In this document: positions 1 to 12,745 of the stretch, one piece after another | Layout of the letters: each line of letters opens with the position of its first letter | Position numbering within the stretch: position 1 is the first letter of the stretch | NCBI RefSeq assembly: GCF_026230105.1 | Contig: NC_079483.1 | Location: 16,733,312 to 16,797,311, forward strand | Direction of reading: 5' to 3' | Origin: Diorhabda sublineata | Taxonomy: Eukaryota > Arthropoda > Insecta > Coleoptera > Chrysomelidae | DNA length: 64,000 nt | Program-made: the position numbers and the translations under genes | The notes under the pieces: generated by a model | What the model was told of the DNA's origin: nothing | Databases searched by the model: none | What the model saw: only the letters and a program-made list of their open reading frames with translations

Positions 1-720
1 TTTTTTGGCACTAGAAAATCGAAAAATCATCTGATTTCGATGAATTTACGAAAAACATTATGGGATTAAAAAAATTACAACTTATATTAGTTTCAGGGTT
101 TTAAATATTGCACTCATTTACATATAATTGTTGATAACTTTTTTCCAAATAATCAAATCAAGTTATTTTATTATTTTTCATAATCTACACAAAAAAACGA
201 ACAAATTGAAAAAAATTATATAAAAATGTTGATTTATCATGTTTTTATAATTAAAAATAATAAAAATTTCTCTTAAAATTGAACCATATAATCGTTTGTA
301 CCTTTTTTATTAAGTAATCATTAAAGTTATATAAACAAAAACATTTTTAAAATAACTTATTGTAATCAACTGTACAATATTAAAAGTTAACTTTGAAAAA
401 TTGAAAATAATTCTAAGGATTACTGTTAGAGGTTAAAAATGAATAAAGAAATATTTTTCAATTTTTTTCCCAAAATGTTCGTTTTTTGTGTAAATTATCA
501 AAAAAATTATACGAACTACCTTTGATGCTTTGTAAAAAAGTTATGAACGATTTTATGCGAAGAAGTGCGTTTATGATCACATTCAAAGTCATAAAACTAT
601 ATGAAATCTCCAGATAAAATATTTTCCATATTTTTTTTCATAAATCCGCCCTAAAAACGGAGATTTAAAAAAAATTCATGGAAATCGGATGATTTGTCAA
701 TATTCTAGAGCCAAACAACG
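1..720. mobile_element. Non-autonomous DNA element with TIRs, left end cut by window edge
   Basis: The first ~50 bases and the last ~50 bases of this segment are inverted copies of each other: TTTTGGCACTAGAAAAT at the left pairs with the complement of ATTCTAGAGCCAAA near 702-716, and the match continues inward through a shared AAATCATCxGATTTC block. The interior is A+T rich with no coding potential. This fits a MITE-like element of about 0.7 kb whose true left end may lie just outside the window. A related, rearranged copy lies at 60,545-60,990. No transposase is visible, so the superfamily is unknown. Confidence 0.6.
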
Positions 721-1499
721 AGGGGACTGCGAAAGTATAAAATTACCCCGGAAAGTAATGTCGCGTTTTTAATATAAACTCAAACGAGTAAATGTTTGAG
801 AAGTTTCATTTCAATCGATTGTTTGAATGTTTAATACCAGACCGATAAATATCATTTGGTTTTTTTTGTGAAATATGTTATCTTAAGGACTTTTCGGAAA
901 CTATTAAAGGATTAACCCGATTATGATTCGAATGTTCGGAAACTAACCCGGATCACAGTCATTGTTGTTCAAAAATTGAGTTAATCCGGTCGTTGTCATA
1001 TATTATAATCCTTTCAACACTTGTAGGTCTGGTAGACCGGTGGGTAAATACGATCAGCTGACGGGTCGTTTCATTTGTCTATGGATTTTTGAAAAATTGG
1101 TATTAAACTTTAGTGCGATAGACTAAATCGTTGATAACTGCTCAGTAACAATTAAGCAAGATCACGTCAAGTCCACCCCCCCCCTTTTCGACTTAATCAT
1201 TAAAAGTTTTTACAATGAAAATTTGAAATACTTTCAAATGAAAAATTGATTAAAAATCAAGCGGTAACGATAAATTAATGGAACTTTCAGGATTTATTGA
1301 AAATATTATTATCAAAGTGAAGTATAGGGTATTTTTGAAAAATGTAATTCAAACAAAACCAGGATCTCCGTCTACCCCCGTTAGAGGGTTGGTGCAATTC
1401 ACTTGAAAATCAATCCGCAAACTATATGTAATGAAGAATGATCAGAGTGCGAGGCAAAAAACAGTGTGGCGAGTTGATTTTTTCACTTAAGATGGTTTT
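721..1499. other. Unassigned intergenic or intronic DNA
   Basis: Nothing recognisable. The only notable feature is a short C-run near 1177-1185. Confidence 0.5.
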
Positions 1500-2010
1500 A
1501 AAAAGTGATGTATTAAAAGATAAATTGGAATATGTGAAGATGAAGATTAGAGCATGCACAAATATGCTACAAAAAACTACTACCCTTGAACACAAATAAA
1601 GGCAAAAGCAATCTACAAAAACTTGTTTTGCCCCATTTGTAAAGGCTCGATTGGTTTGGTAATTGATAGAAACGAGACCATGGTAGTTAGGTATAACCCA
1701 GAAACCTATTGACAAAGTTAAAAGTGAGTTGAGCTGGATACGGAAAGTCCAATAAACGTTGATTATTTTTTTCGATATCCTCGACATCGCGAATCATCGA
1801 TACAATGTTAGTAGTTTGTTGCTAGCTAGTTGCAAGTTTTCTAATATGATGGTTCCAGCTTAGTATGTGGTCAAATAATATACCGAAAAACTTTATTGAT
1901 ATTTCCATTTTTATGTCTTCTTTTGTCTTGAGAAATGTAGCCTGTCTTTGGAGTTGAAAAAGTAAAACCAGTTTTTTGTGACCACAGTTGTAGAGTTGAA
2001 TTGTATTTTG
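1500..2010 (-). pseudogene. Jockey-type LINE reverse transcriptase tail (fragment)
   Basis: Read on the minus strand from about 2010 downward, the translation contains FFGILFDHILSWNHHIRKL, which matches the pattern FLGxxFDxxLxWxxHI found just after the catalytic domain of jockey-clade RT. It is followed by a helical stretch and a segment of the downstream linker. The frame shifts at least twice and contains stops, so this is a decayed fragment. The catalytic YxDD block and the endonuclease are absent. The assignment rests on this one motif block, so the clade is uncertain. Confidence 0.5.
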
Positions 2011-2869
2011 TATGAAACTTTTTTATCAAGATATTCTCGGTAATTAATTATTTCACTCAAATAAAAACATCAAAGTGAACATTCTATATTTGATTATTCT
2101 GGGGAATATTAAGTTCAACCGTCAAATTAGTCCAAACGAAATGCCTTTAGCAACTGTCCCCAGCGTTTATAGGTCAATGATTTCAATTGATAATTAATAC
2201 TTATAATTACCTTTGTGAAAGATCTCATCGATTATATTCCGACGCTCAGGATTTTGAAATCATGAGCATCATAATTTCCATCTGTTCTTTTACGATGAAA
2301 AGGTTTTTATTGAATCCGCAGCTGGTTTATTATAGAATAGAAATATGCTGGTGCCTCATTACCTCTAGGCATAAAGTGAAATTCGAACGGGACGATGGCC
2401 TGATTCAAAATACCCCCGACTATAATTAAAATTTATGAATCGTTCATTACTGCTTTGTATATTTATGATCCAAAGATTCCATTTTGGTATAATAACATGT
2501 GTTTTTGTAAGCCGGGTGGCAATTTGAATTTTTTTCTTCGCTACGCGCATTCTAAGTATTCAATTATCACCAAATTTGTCGAACATTGATGATTGTATAT
2601 CTACGAAAAGTATGAACAATGTTGGACTATTTTTGTTAGTTTATCGGTATGAGCCAGGAAATAATTCAGACTCGTCATTGGAGGCCAATTCAAAAAGTTT
2701 GTGCAGTTAATATTTGTGTAATGTACCTATCTCTAACCGATCTGAAGTTGTAAACCAAAAATAATGTATTTTTCTTATTACTAATAATTCATTAAGGTGC
2801 CTTATACCAATTTTGGAAATGAGGTATATCTGATTAAAAACAATTTTACTATAGAGGTTATATTGAGTA
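2011..2869. other. Unassigned DNA beside the 160-bp array
   Basis: No recognisable gene. An 80-codon plus-strand frame at 2187-2429 resembles no family I know and has no supporting signals. Confidence 0.4.
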
Positions 2870-4560
2870 GCCAGTGAAGTTATGGGATTCATCTTAACTG
2901 TACTTTGGGGTTAGTTGAAGTATTTAGTATATGAGGGTTCACCTAAAACTCTTTCAAGACTGACAGACCGAATCAAGTACAAAATATAAAACGTCTGAAA
3001 TAATTTAAAGCTCGCTTAGGTCATTTGTAGCCAAGAAAGTCATGGGATTCATCCTAACTGCACTTGGAGGTTAGTTGAAGTATTTAGTTAATGACGGTTC
3101 ACCTCAAACTCTCTCAAAATTGAAAGATCGAATCAGGTACAAAATATGAAACGTCTGAAATGATTTAAAGCTCGCTAAGGTCATTTGCAGCCAAGAAAGT
3201 CATTAATTAATTAATCTTAATTGTACTTTGAGGTTAGTTGAAGTATTTAGTTACTGAGGGTTCACCTCAACCTCTCTCCAAATTGAAAGATCGCATCAGG
3301 TACAAAATATAAAACGTCTAAAATGATTTAAAGCTCGCTTAGGTCATTTGTAGCCAAGAAAGTCATGGGATTCATCTTAACTGCACTTGGAGGTTAGTTG
3401 AAGTATTTAGTTAATGAGGGTTCACCTCAAACTCTCTCCAAATTGAAAGATCGAATCAGGTACAAAATATAAAACGTCTGAAATGATTTAAGGCTCGCTA
3501 AGGTCATTTGTAGCCAAGAAAGTCATGGGATTCATCTTAACTGCACTTGGAGGTTAGTTGAAGTATTTAGTTAATGACGGTTCACCTCAAACTCTCTCAA
3601 AATTGAAAGATCGAATCAGGTACAAAATATGAAACGTCTGAAATGATTTAAAGCTCGCTAAGGTCATTTGCAGCCAAGAAAGTCATTAATTAATTAATCT
3701 TAATTTTACTTTGAGGTTAGTTGAAGTATTTAGTTAATGACGGTTCACCTCAAACTCTCTCAAAATTGAAAGATCGAATCAGGTACAAAATATGAAACGT
3801 CTGAAATGATTTAAAGCTCGCTAAGGTCATTTGCAGCCAAGAAAGTCATTAATTAATTAATCTTAATTGTACTTTGAGGTTAGTTGAAGTATTTAGTTAC
3901 TGAGGGTTCACCTCAAACTCTCTCAAAATTGAAAGATCGAATCAGGTACAAAATATAAAACGTCTGAAATGATTTAAAACTCGCTAAGGTCATTTGTAGC
4001 CAAGAAAGTCATGGGATTCATCTTAACTGCACTTTGAGGTTAGTTGAAGTATTTAGTTAATGACGGTTCACCTCAAACTCTCTCAAAATTGAAAGATCGA
4101 ATCAGGTACAAAATATGAAACGTCTGAAATGATTTAAAGCTCGCTAAGGTCATTTGCAGCCAAGAAAGTCATTAATTAATTAATCTTAATTGTACTTTGA
4201 GGTTAGTTGAAGTATTTAGTTACTGAGGGTTCACCTCAACCTCTCTCCAAATTGAAAGATCGCATCAGGTACAAAATATAAAACGTCTAAAATGATTTAA
4301 AGCTCGCTTAGGTCATTTGTAGCCAAGAAAGTCATGGGATTCATCTTAACTGCACTTGGAGGTTAGTTGAAGTATTTAGTTAATGAGGGTTCACCTCAAA
4401 CTCTCTCCAAATTGAAAGATCGAATCAGGTACAAAATATAAAACGTCTGAAATGATTTAAAACTCGCTAAGGTCATTTTTAGCCAAGAAAGTCATGGGAT
4501 TCATCTTAACTGCACTTGGAGGTTAGTTGAAGTGTTTAATTAATGAGGGTTTACCTCACA
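2870..4560. repeat. Tandem array of 160/163-bp units with higher-order structure
   Basis: The block GGTTCACCTCAAACTCTCTC recurs with starts near 2936, 3096, 3259, 3419, 3579, 3742, 3905, 4065, 4228, 4388 and 4548. Spacings are therefore 160 or 163 bp. The 163-bp form carries TAATTAATTAATCTTAATTG after AAGTCAT, where the 160-bp form has GGGATTCATCTTAACTG. The order of forms is not random: 3096-3579 and 4065-4548 repeat the same 163-160-160 pattern with the same private variants, for example ATCGCATCAGG and CGTCTAAAATG. That gives an offset of 969 bp. The flanking units are the most diverged. Confidence 0.93.
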
Positions 4561-5744
4561 TCTACTTGAATAGAATCTGCCTACAGTGTGATGCGTTTAG
4601 AATACTATTCATATATCTCAAAAATTTTAACATAAATAGTAAATCTGCAAAGTCCATTCGTTAGTTTACAAAATATATAAAAAAATTTATTGGCCCGGAG
4701 CTTGACAGGGTTTTCTATTTGAAAGTAAAGAATGTTTTGATTTGGCCAAAGTGACCTTCAATATTTTAGCAACTTATTATAAAGTTAGAAGAATCCTAAA
4801 TCACTGTTGTCAACTTCGCTTGTCTAAATCAAATGGATTCAATTCTGAATTGCGCCAAATTTTTTCCCCAAAAAATGGAATATTTTAAGAACTGCAACAT
4901 CTAGTTACTTGATCCATCTTACGAAGTTGACCTTATATTTTATTTTAAATTGAAAACTGCGATCAAATCAACTGCATTCCATTCAAAATTCGTATTTTTT
5001 ATTTGTTTAACTATAGTTGGTAGTCGTAATAAAGCTATAATAAAAAAATTTTGAAAATTGTCAGCGTTTGCCAACTAGTTATGAATACAGGTGAATTACC
5101 CTGTATAAGAAAGTTTGTAATGAAATTCCTTACAGTAATTACTAATCTCTATATTATTTCATGTCGCTTTTGAAAGAGACAGATAGTAAGAAATCATCCG
5201 TTAAGTTTCCCTGATGATTGGTTGAGCGTAAATCCTTAAAATATATAAAGATTTAACTGAGATCGTTTTGTTTGAAGTAAGATTTCTCGAGAATCGGAAA
5301 TTATAATGGCGTTAAATTAAGTACGATGAAATTTTGGAGAAATTGAGGTTATTTTTCATTTTGAAGATATAAAGTAATTGTATAAAATATTTAAGAAACT
5401 GAATTGTGAAAAATAAAAAAATTGATTGAGAAATCACAGATTAATATTTGAGGTTTGAAGAATAATACATTCACACTGTTTTTGTGATGATTTTTATTTG
5501 TTTTGATGTACTCTCATTCAAAAAAATTTTGTTTCAGTCACATCCAGTTTGTTTGTAACAGCTATATATTCTTTTCTGACCTCATTTACTTGTTTTTATT
5601 TGAATAAATTGATTTAGACGATTGTATAACGATTGCATTTAACTAAGTAACGTTTTTTACTTTGTAAATATGCCGCGAAGTTGTTATGAGTATGGGGATT
5701 TAACTTTACGTCATTAATTGAAAAGTGCTGTGCTGTATATTTCC
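4561..5744. other. Unassigned AT-rich DNA
   Basis: No coding or repeat structure recognised apart from homopolymeric A/T tracts. Confidence 0.45.
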
Positions 5745-6570
5745 GTTTTCCTGTGGACCACCAATATCAATCCTGGGTTCCACATATATGTTGTGGGAGG
5801 CTCCTATTAAATTGCGCTCAACGAAAATCAAGACATTTGCCTTTTGGTATACCAATGATTTGGACGGAACCAATTAATGGTGTAAGTGATTTTTATTTTT
5901 GTTTGATTCAAGCAAAAGGCGTCACAACCAACTCCAAACACACTGTCCAGTACCCAAACTTATCATCGGCCAACAGACCAATCCTGCCGAACTGCCTGTG
6001 CCAAAGCAGAAAGTCAGGATTCTGTTTTTAGTCCAGAATTTGTTCTTAGTCAACTCATTATCTCAAAAGAATGACCCAAGTTATGAACCATCACTTCAAA
6101 AGTGATTTAAATGATTCAGTACGTGACTTGAATTGGTTTAAAAACAAATTGAGCTTCTGGGGTCTAGATTAAACGACTAGAACTTACTCTCACTTTTCTA
6201 AAGCAAATTATTGTCTATTATAATAACAATTCTGTAGTGATGAATTTATTGAGTTTCGAATAGATCAAAGTTGAGATTGTTTATCGACTCCTCAAAAACT
6301 ACCTTAAAAGTAGTGTTGCTATATAACAACGGATACAAATGTCCTTCAGTACCGATTGCCCATGGTTATGACAAAGTTCTTTCTTGAAAAAATTTGAAAA
6401 TTTGCCTAAAGATAACTTATACCTGAAAGAGGAATTTCCAAAACTCGGAAAGGCAAAAATGAAAGATTGAATATTTATTGGTTCACAAATACGGAAGCTA
6501 ATGAAGGAAACAATCTTTGAAGGAAAGCTGGGAAAAGTCTGTTATTTTGATTGTCGGTTTAGTGGTAATA
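5745..6570 (+). pseudogene. Decayed copy of a large uncharacterised ORF repeated in arthropod genomes
   Basis: Three pieces of one protein can be read in order across frameshifts. The first (5753-6030) has WVPHICCGRLLL, GIPMIWTEP and VQYPNLSSANRP, the cysteine-containing start of this family. The middle (about 6085-6380) has LNDLVRDL followed by LFIDSSKTTLKVVLLYNNG. The last (about 6425-6545) has EEFPKLGKAKMK and IFIGSQIRKLMKET. From memory these blocks occur in this order in long uncharacterised proteins present in many copies in insects and other arthropods. A large part between the middle and last blocks is missing. The family's function and element class are not known to me, so I give none. 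Several stops make this copy non-functional. Confidence 0.6.
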
Positions 6571-7555
6571 GTCAATAGTGTGTTCACTATAAGAGATATT
6601 TCAATTACATATATTAGTTAATTATTGCTTGTAACTACCTAGTATTTAGAGAAATAAATTAGAAGTATGAAAATGTAAAGTTCGTTAAATTCATCCTCCT
6701 TCAAGTGAAAGTAACTTTATGAAGCACCCTTGTTTTCAAAATTTCTTGCCGTAACTTTGTTTGTTGATCAAATAATAGTAAGATGACGCGGATAAATTGT
6801 TTCTGATCGTCGACAAGAGATAACAGCATTGTTTCGTCGTGCTAACTATATATAAAGACAAAAAGCTCTTATACCCACCTACATAATAAAAGTTAGTCAT
6901 TTATGCACGCATTTCGTGTTTTTTTTTATAGCGAAACTGTCTACAAAGGTTTCAGGTCTTGAGTTATAAATTTCGAGCTTGAGATGATATGAACGTGCAC
7001 GTTTTATTACATAATTCTGGGATGTTCACGATTCTACTAACTAGAGTACAAAAGAATGCTGGAAGTCCGACATGATTGAATATGTTGGAGGAAACTTTGT
7101 AACGCTCAAGAAGTAGTTTTGGACTATCATTTGTTGATATACGAGACTACAATACGAATTACGTCATTTTATAATACGGTTTCTAACAAGTTCTAGCAAA
7201 AATTATTATTTATCTTAATGATTAATTCATAAGATTTCAATGTCAGACAACATGGTTTTTTAAAAGGATTTATGTGTAACTAATGATGTTAAGCAAAGTT
7301 TTATTTAATAACTTCATGGAATGATAAAAAAATAATTTCAAAAACATGTAAAATATATAAAAAGAGGGGACAAACTATTGAGTGTAACATTTTTTCGAAT
7401 ATGTATAAGTCTGTCTAAAATAAAATTATCTATTTCGTAATGATTTGTCTTGATTTTAAGTTTCCTTCGATTGAAATTTCAAATCATCTCGAAATTTATA
7501 TAAAAACGTCTAAGAAGTAACAAATTAAAATATAAGTTCAAATATACAGAGGTCG
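6571..7555. other. Unassigned AT-rich DNA
   Basis: Nothing recognisable on either strand. Confidence 0.45.
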
Positions 7556-8330
7556 GCGTTCATAAATCTGGCAACGCTCTCGAAAAATCGTCATAAGTCG
7601 GGCAATGCTCATAAATATGGCAACGCCGTCGAAAGAGATTAAAACGAAGCATGCTTCAGACAGTTGTCGAGTAAACCGTTTTCATAATAAATAACCGATA
7701 TACAAGTTCACGCTTCAAGAAAGAGTTTTGTTTATTAAATTAATTTCAAGAAAAATTCCCGACGCTGGTTTTAGTTAAGCAGCCGAACAAATCTGCTGTG
7801 TGACTATCGGGAGAACTTCAAATATCAATCGTTCTTTATGATGTATGCTAAAACGCATCCACTATCAAGTTTACCCTTCACGCACTTTGTGATCGGATGA
7901 AACAACATCTAAGTTGAACGTTATGAACAGAATCCTTAAAGAAGAATTGAACCTGCCTGAGATGTGTGTGTGGGCAGGTATCCATGCGTGAGGTCCCAAG
8001 TTATCTGGAAATGCTCGAAGATTTACGTGGGCAAATGGACAACGATCCAACCCTGCGAACATCCAATGGATAGGCACACGGGGATTCCTGTGATTTCTTC
8101 CCGTGGGGCCTTTTCAAGGATCGCGACGTCCAAACTGCAATTGAAGAATTTAAAATCCTTCGCTGACAGCTTGACATTCTTTGGAAGACTTGCCTCTCCG
8201 TTAAGAAATGTTACCGTAAATGCATTGATCAAGATAAGCATCAATTTGAACACTCACAGTAAAACTTTTTGTAATTTCTTTTAATAATTTATTTTATTAT
8301 AAAATTTATGCCGACTTTTGTAACACCTGA
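7555..8330 (+). mobile_element. Tc1/mariner-superfamily element remnant (DUF4817-linked DDE type)
   Basis: Plus-strand translation across stops gives YLEMLEDLRGQMDNDP, then WIGTRG, then DFFPWGLFKDRDVQTAIEEF and KKCYRKCIDQDKHQFEH. These correspond to the late DDE region of the insect transposase family that pairs a DUF4817 helix-turn-helix with a Tc1/mariner catalytic domain (SPDLTPxDFFLWGxxKD in intact members). The N-terminal half is gone. AGGTCGGCGTTCATAAAT near 7550 and the complement of TTATGCCGACTT near 8306-8317 may be what is left of the TIRs. An open minus-strand frame over 8023-8253 that starts with a hydrophobic stretch is treated as its shadow. Confidence 0.6.
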
Positions 8331-8529
8331 GAGTCTCTAAAAGTTGTAAGAGAAAGAAGCGTAACTTATTAGGAAATAAGAGTTAAGAATTTGACAAATT
8401 GCTTTATTTGAATTAACTAAATTTTGATAAATGTTTGCGTTTCATTTGAAAACAACCATACAAATTGTTTTAAAACTACCAGAAATGGGTTAAAAGAAGT
8501 GTCAAGTGAAATAAGTTATACATAGATTG

Positions 8530-8985
8530 AAAAAGAGCCAGTATAGTCCATAAAAATTACTACCAGTAGAAAGCAAAAACCTAAAATCCCTCGACTATAT
8601 TGAAATTAATAGCGATTTGTACCTGGGCTGGATTATTTAAGCTCAAACTATTGACCAGCATTACTACATTCACGTTCTTGTTAAACTTCATAAATAATAA
8701 GTTCAAAACTACACAGTGATGGGTATTTCATCAAGAAAATGCACCGGATAATTTCGTCCTGCTTGTGAAGAAGTTCCTAGCCAAAATGAACATCACAGTA
8801 TTCCGCTTATTTACTTGATCTTGCCCTGTGAGACTTTTATCTTTTACCTAAAGTAAAATCTACATTGGAAGAAACAAGATTTGAATTAGGGGAAGTTATG
8901 AAATAAAATGCGGCTGACCTCCTAAAGGATTTATCACATAAATATTTCTAGTACTGTTTCCAATTCAACCATCAAATAGAATCAA
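8530..8985 (+). pseudogene. Mariner transposase pseudogene, C-terminal half
   Basis: The translation reads AQTIDQHYYIHVL, then HQENAP (the HxDNAP block with the second catalytic Asp changed to Glu), then VKKFLAKMNITV. After a frame change it gives DLALxDFYLLPKVKSTLEET, RFELGEVMK and NAADLLKDLSHKYF. This is the order of the mariner DDE domain from the TVNQxYY block to the C-terminal helix, in the subfamily whose members end in CFDQWKxxMERC. Stops and at least one frameshift inactivate it. The remnant at 31,783-32,340 belongs to a closely similar subfamily. Confidence 0.75.
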
Positions 8986-8999
8986 TAATAACATAGAAA

Positions 9000-11250
9000 C
9001 ATGTGTGATGCAAGAATTGGATTTTGCACTCTGCAATTCAAATAGAACATTTTATTAATTATTTGGCTTAAGAAAATTTCATTTTTATGATATATTTCAA
9101 CTGTGCAGCCATTAAACTTTCACGGAAGTAATAAAAATGTACTAATATGGTGAACCTATAAAATTTGGAACGTTTAAATATCAAACTATAAAACATGTAA
9201 TATTTATGTGTGTTCCAGAATTTCAATGTTCATATTAATCACGATTTTTTCAGCACCATGGAAATAGATTATTTAAAAGAAACGATTGTTATTTATACCC
9301 ATCAAACTATATTTAAAAAAATAGAAAAATGGATTGGAATCTATCACTTTCCATACTTTGGTAAATCTCAAATGTAAATTTTTGAATTTACAAGGGTTGC
9401 TAGTTGCTACTCAAGTATTGAGAAGTCATAAAAAATCATCTCACGAAAATGTCCGCCATTCAATTGTCAAAACTTAAGTAGGAACCCTCGTCTACTCATT
9501 AGTATAGAATTTATCGGTATTAAAACAAAATCCACCATGTCAGACACGAAGATTTTTAAAACGAGCAAAGGCAGAGCCCTGACAAAGCTGCTGAGCAACT
9601 AAATGCAGACGAAATTACCACAATACACGGCTCTGTATCCGATTTTCGACAACATCTACACGACGGATATTTCCAAGAGGGACAACACCCTGATGGCCCT
9701 CTACGGAGACGAAACTTCAGGAAAACACGGACAGAATCGACGAAGTAGAAGATCAGCTTTCTTCATTATAGGAGAGAACAGGAAGATGGGAATCATAATG
9801 GACCAAAGATTGACGTTCAAAGACAACTTTGGCGATTCAAGTTGGAGCTGGAGACCAAACTTCGCCTCATCAAAACTATTTTTATCCACTTCGTGCAATT
9901 TGCATCTGTAGACTTCCAAAAGTCATAACAAGAAGCTCCAGGCTCAGTAGAACATCTAAAGCAAGAAGTGAACGTTCCTTGGTACATACTCCAACCAAAA
10001 GAACATAGGAGAAATCATAGATAAGCAACCAGAACAAGATTTGAAGTGCTGGTGACGAGAGCCTACATCTATTTTAGAGTATTGACAGATTCTAGTAAAA
10101 TCAGCAGTAAGAAAAAAAGATTTCGAGTAGAGACAGCTTTAACAACTGCATCCAGTCTTTGAGTTTCCTAATGAGAACGACAAAACAGAAAGAGGAAGGA
10201 GTAAAGTATATACCCCAAAGAAAAGGAGACGATAACCTGGCACTTCCACTGAACCCATGGAAGTACAGCGAGAAGCAAAAACGACTGACGACCCCATCGG
10301 ATCAAATGAGGTTGGTAGGAAGCTTTCCGGAATCCGGAATGCATCGTTTTTTTAGGAAGGGAAGTTTGAAATTGTATTTGTATTACGCATTTAGTGTGTT
10401 AACGAAGTAGCTCGCTCAGACCAATAACATGGCGATAAGCTGCTAGCTTACTGTACTGTCAAAATTCCAAGAGAATATTGTTCGAAATTAAAAGTTTGTC
10501 ATGATCTATAGGGGCATTTGAGAATGATGAATTTGTTCTTTTTGGTAAAGATATTAAAAACCTTATTTTGTAATTAGTGTGGTTTTCAAACTCCCAGCAT
10601 CACTTTTATCATAAAAGCAACAAAGTTCTATCCCATTTTCTGGCCCTTAATGCGAAAGTTTGAATAATTTATATTTTCCTCAATAAATTTTATCGAGGAC
10701 GGCAACTTTATGGATAAAATTACAAAGGATAATCAACAAAGGGAATGCACAGTTAATTGATTTGGAGTAAGATTATTATCAGGGTATTTTTAACTTTAGG
10801 ATTCATAATATAGTGAATGGGAGGTTTTTTTTTAAGAAATTCTAATCTACCCGTACGATTAGAAACTTAAAGAAAAGAGTAGAAAGTAGCACAATATATT
10901 ATAACAAAAAAAGTATCCAATCATTTACTTTATGTAAAGAAATTAAGTTTGTAAATAGTATTTCTAGAAAATTAAGATTCCACAATTAAAAATGTCAAAA
11001 AGAAAATTTAATCTACATAAAATGTCGGTTTACTACATAAAATGGGAATAAAAATAAATTAGAGGTTCCAAAGAAAACTATGCAAGAAATTTTTTAAATA
11101 CTTCAATACATAAACTCAATTTCAAGTCATTAGAATGTAATTTAAACAAGTTATAATGATAATAAAGGCAAAAAACTGATGAATGTTTTTATAGTAATAA
11201 AATTAAACTAAATCCTCTAATAATTTAATTAATTTATGAATTGATGGATG
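9000..11250. other. Mostly unassigned; possible retroelement gag debris at 9535-9920
   Basis: A broken plus-strand frame at 9538-9920 reads SDTKIFKTSKGRALTKLL and, in another frame, LQENTDRIDEVEDQLSSL. This basic start followed by a coiled-coil-like segment resembles BEL/Pao gag starts, but the match is weak. The 83-codon frame at 10,159-10,410 is not recognised. The rest shows nothing. Confidence 0.25.
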
Positions 11251-11253
11251 CAT

Positions 11254-11254
<1 letters not shown>

Positions 11255-11320
<66 letters not shown>

Positions 11321-11325
11321 TATAA
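11255..11325. repeat. (TA)n microsatellite
   Basis: Near-perfect alternating TA run of about 70 bp, interrupted once near its right end (ATAATATATATATAAAT). Confidence 0.97.
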
Positions 11326-11987
11326 ATTGAATTTTATTTAAATTTTAAAGGAACATTACACTTTTCAAGTTTTTTTCACAGCATTTCCTCCCATTTAATT
11401 CAAAGGTTTTCAGCCTTATATAAAATTTCATCAGCAATTTCAAAATAGTAATACATTTTTTATACAGTAATAAAATACTAGTTCACATTCAAACCAACAA
11501 TAAACATTTATCCGTCAATTGAAGCTTTGTAGCTAGCAATTATTTAAATAAGAAAAAACCGGGCATAAATTTGTGGAGGTTGAGATGATAAAAATGAAAA
11601 AAGTCATTTTAAATAACACATAGAAAGTTATGTTACAACAGTGTGCCAAAATCTCATGCAAATCCAAAATACTGTGAAGGTCATAAACGAAGTTAAGATA
11701 TATTAAATTATTTTTTATTCTATTGCAGTTTATACTGGTCATTGGTTTAGGAACAAACCATATGAAAAAATAAAAGACTAATACAATACTTCAATTATAT
11801 TGGATTATATTTTGTGGTATAGTAGGAACCCCAAGACTTGATCTCTACTAAGTTTTGAGATATGGCAACACTGATGTGAATATCAAATCTGACATTACCA
11901 TCTTAAAGTTTTGCATTTTGACTTGTTGTCATACGAGTGTTATTCGAGTTGTTTACAGACACTTGCAACATTCATCTTGCTCAAAAA

Positions 11988-12745
11988 ATGGTATTAAATA
12001 GCGAATATTTTCGAGGGATTATTTTCTATGACTTTCGGCGTGGATTAAACAACAGTGTACCGATCAACTCGTTTCGACTTTGAGTGATGAAGCACCATCT
12101 CAGGCCACGGAGCTGTTTTCACGAATCCAATCGTGGTCGTACTTCTCTATAGGATTAATTTTGTGAAGGTCGTTCAAAATCGGCCAGAAATCATCGAAGC
12201 TATGCGTCTTATGGCATATCGGAGGATTGAGGCAGTAGTTCCACTCGCATACATTCAATATCGCATGTACACTTGGCTGTCAAAAAGATTTGTTCGCATT
12301 GGACTGTATGGGTCTTTCTATACGAGCCAAATCCTAATAAAATTGACCTCGTACGAAGCACCTCGTCTGGTCGACTAGAGCAACGTCAAACGATCAATTC
12401 TGAATAGTATATCAGCATTTTTTGCCAGGAGTGTTCGAAAAAATCGGGGAAACCAATCCCAGAAGAAGAATGCGAGTTCTCGCACTTTGCTTCAAACAAA
12501 AACGTTTTTGAACAGTTAAAACATTAAATTGATGGGACATCTGCTGTAAAATTCTTGTTTTTCACCCAACGATTTCTTCTTATTCTCGCAGATTACAAAT
12601 AAATTGCGACGTCAACGTTTCTCTAGATCTGAAGAGGTGCTTTCAAATCACATTCTAAATGGAAAAAATGCTTCGAAAGTTGGTTCCAACGCATGCAGAA
12701 GTGTATTGATCTCAATGGAGATTATTTTGAAAACAATAAAACCAT
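11988..12745 (+). pseudogene. Mariner transposase pseudogene (Mos1-like)
   Basis: Beginning at the ATG at 11,988 the translation has FRGIIFYDFRRGL and then, after a frameshift, LSDEAPSQAT, the first helix-turn-helix of insect mauritiana-type mariners (FRAMIFYDFxxGL...GDEAPSxAT). The middle, including both central catalytic Asp residues, is lost. The copy resumes with LPGVFEKIGETNPRRRM. It ends with NKLRRQRFSRSEEVLSNH and then KKCFESWFQRMQKCIDLNGD, with YFEN at about 12,730. A second, opposite-strand copy of the same subfamily is at 61,165-61,600. Stops and indels rule out function. Confidence 0.85.

Noticed and set aside
1422..1787. 121-codon minus-strand frame with several hydrophobic stretches, reading like a membrane protein
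   Set aside because: It overlaps the decayed LINE RT tail in another frame, and the hydrophobicity follows from T-rich sequence.
8023..8253. Minus-strand frame beginning with a signal-peptide-like hydrophobic stretch
   Set aside because: The plus strand here carries recognisable transposase remnants, so the frame is an antisense shadow.
11255..11325. TA run as a regulatory element
   Set aside because: It is a simple microsatellite with no adjacent gene.
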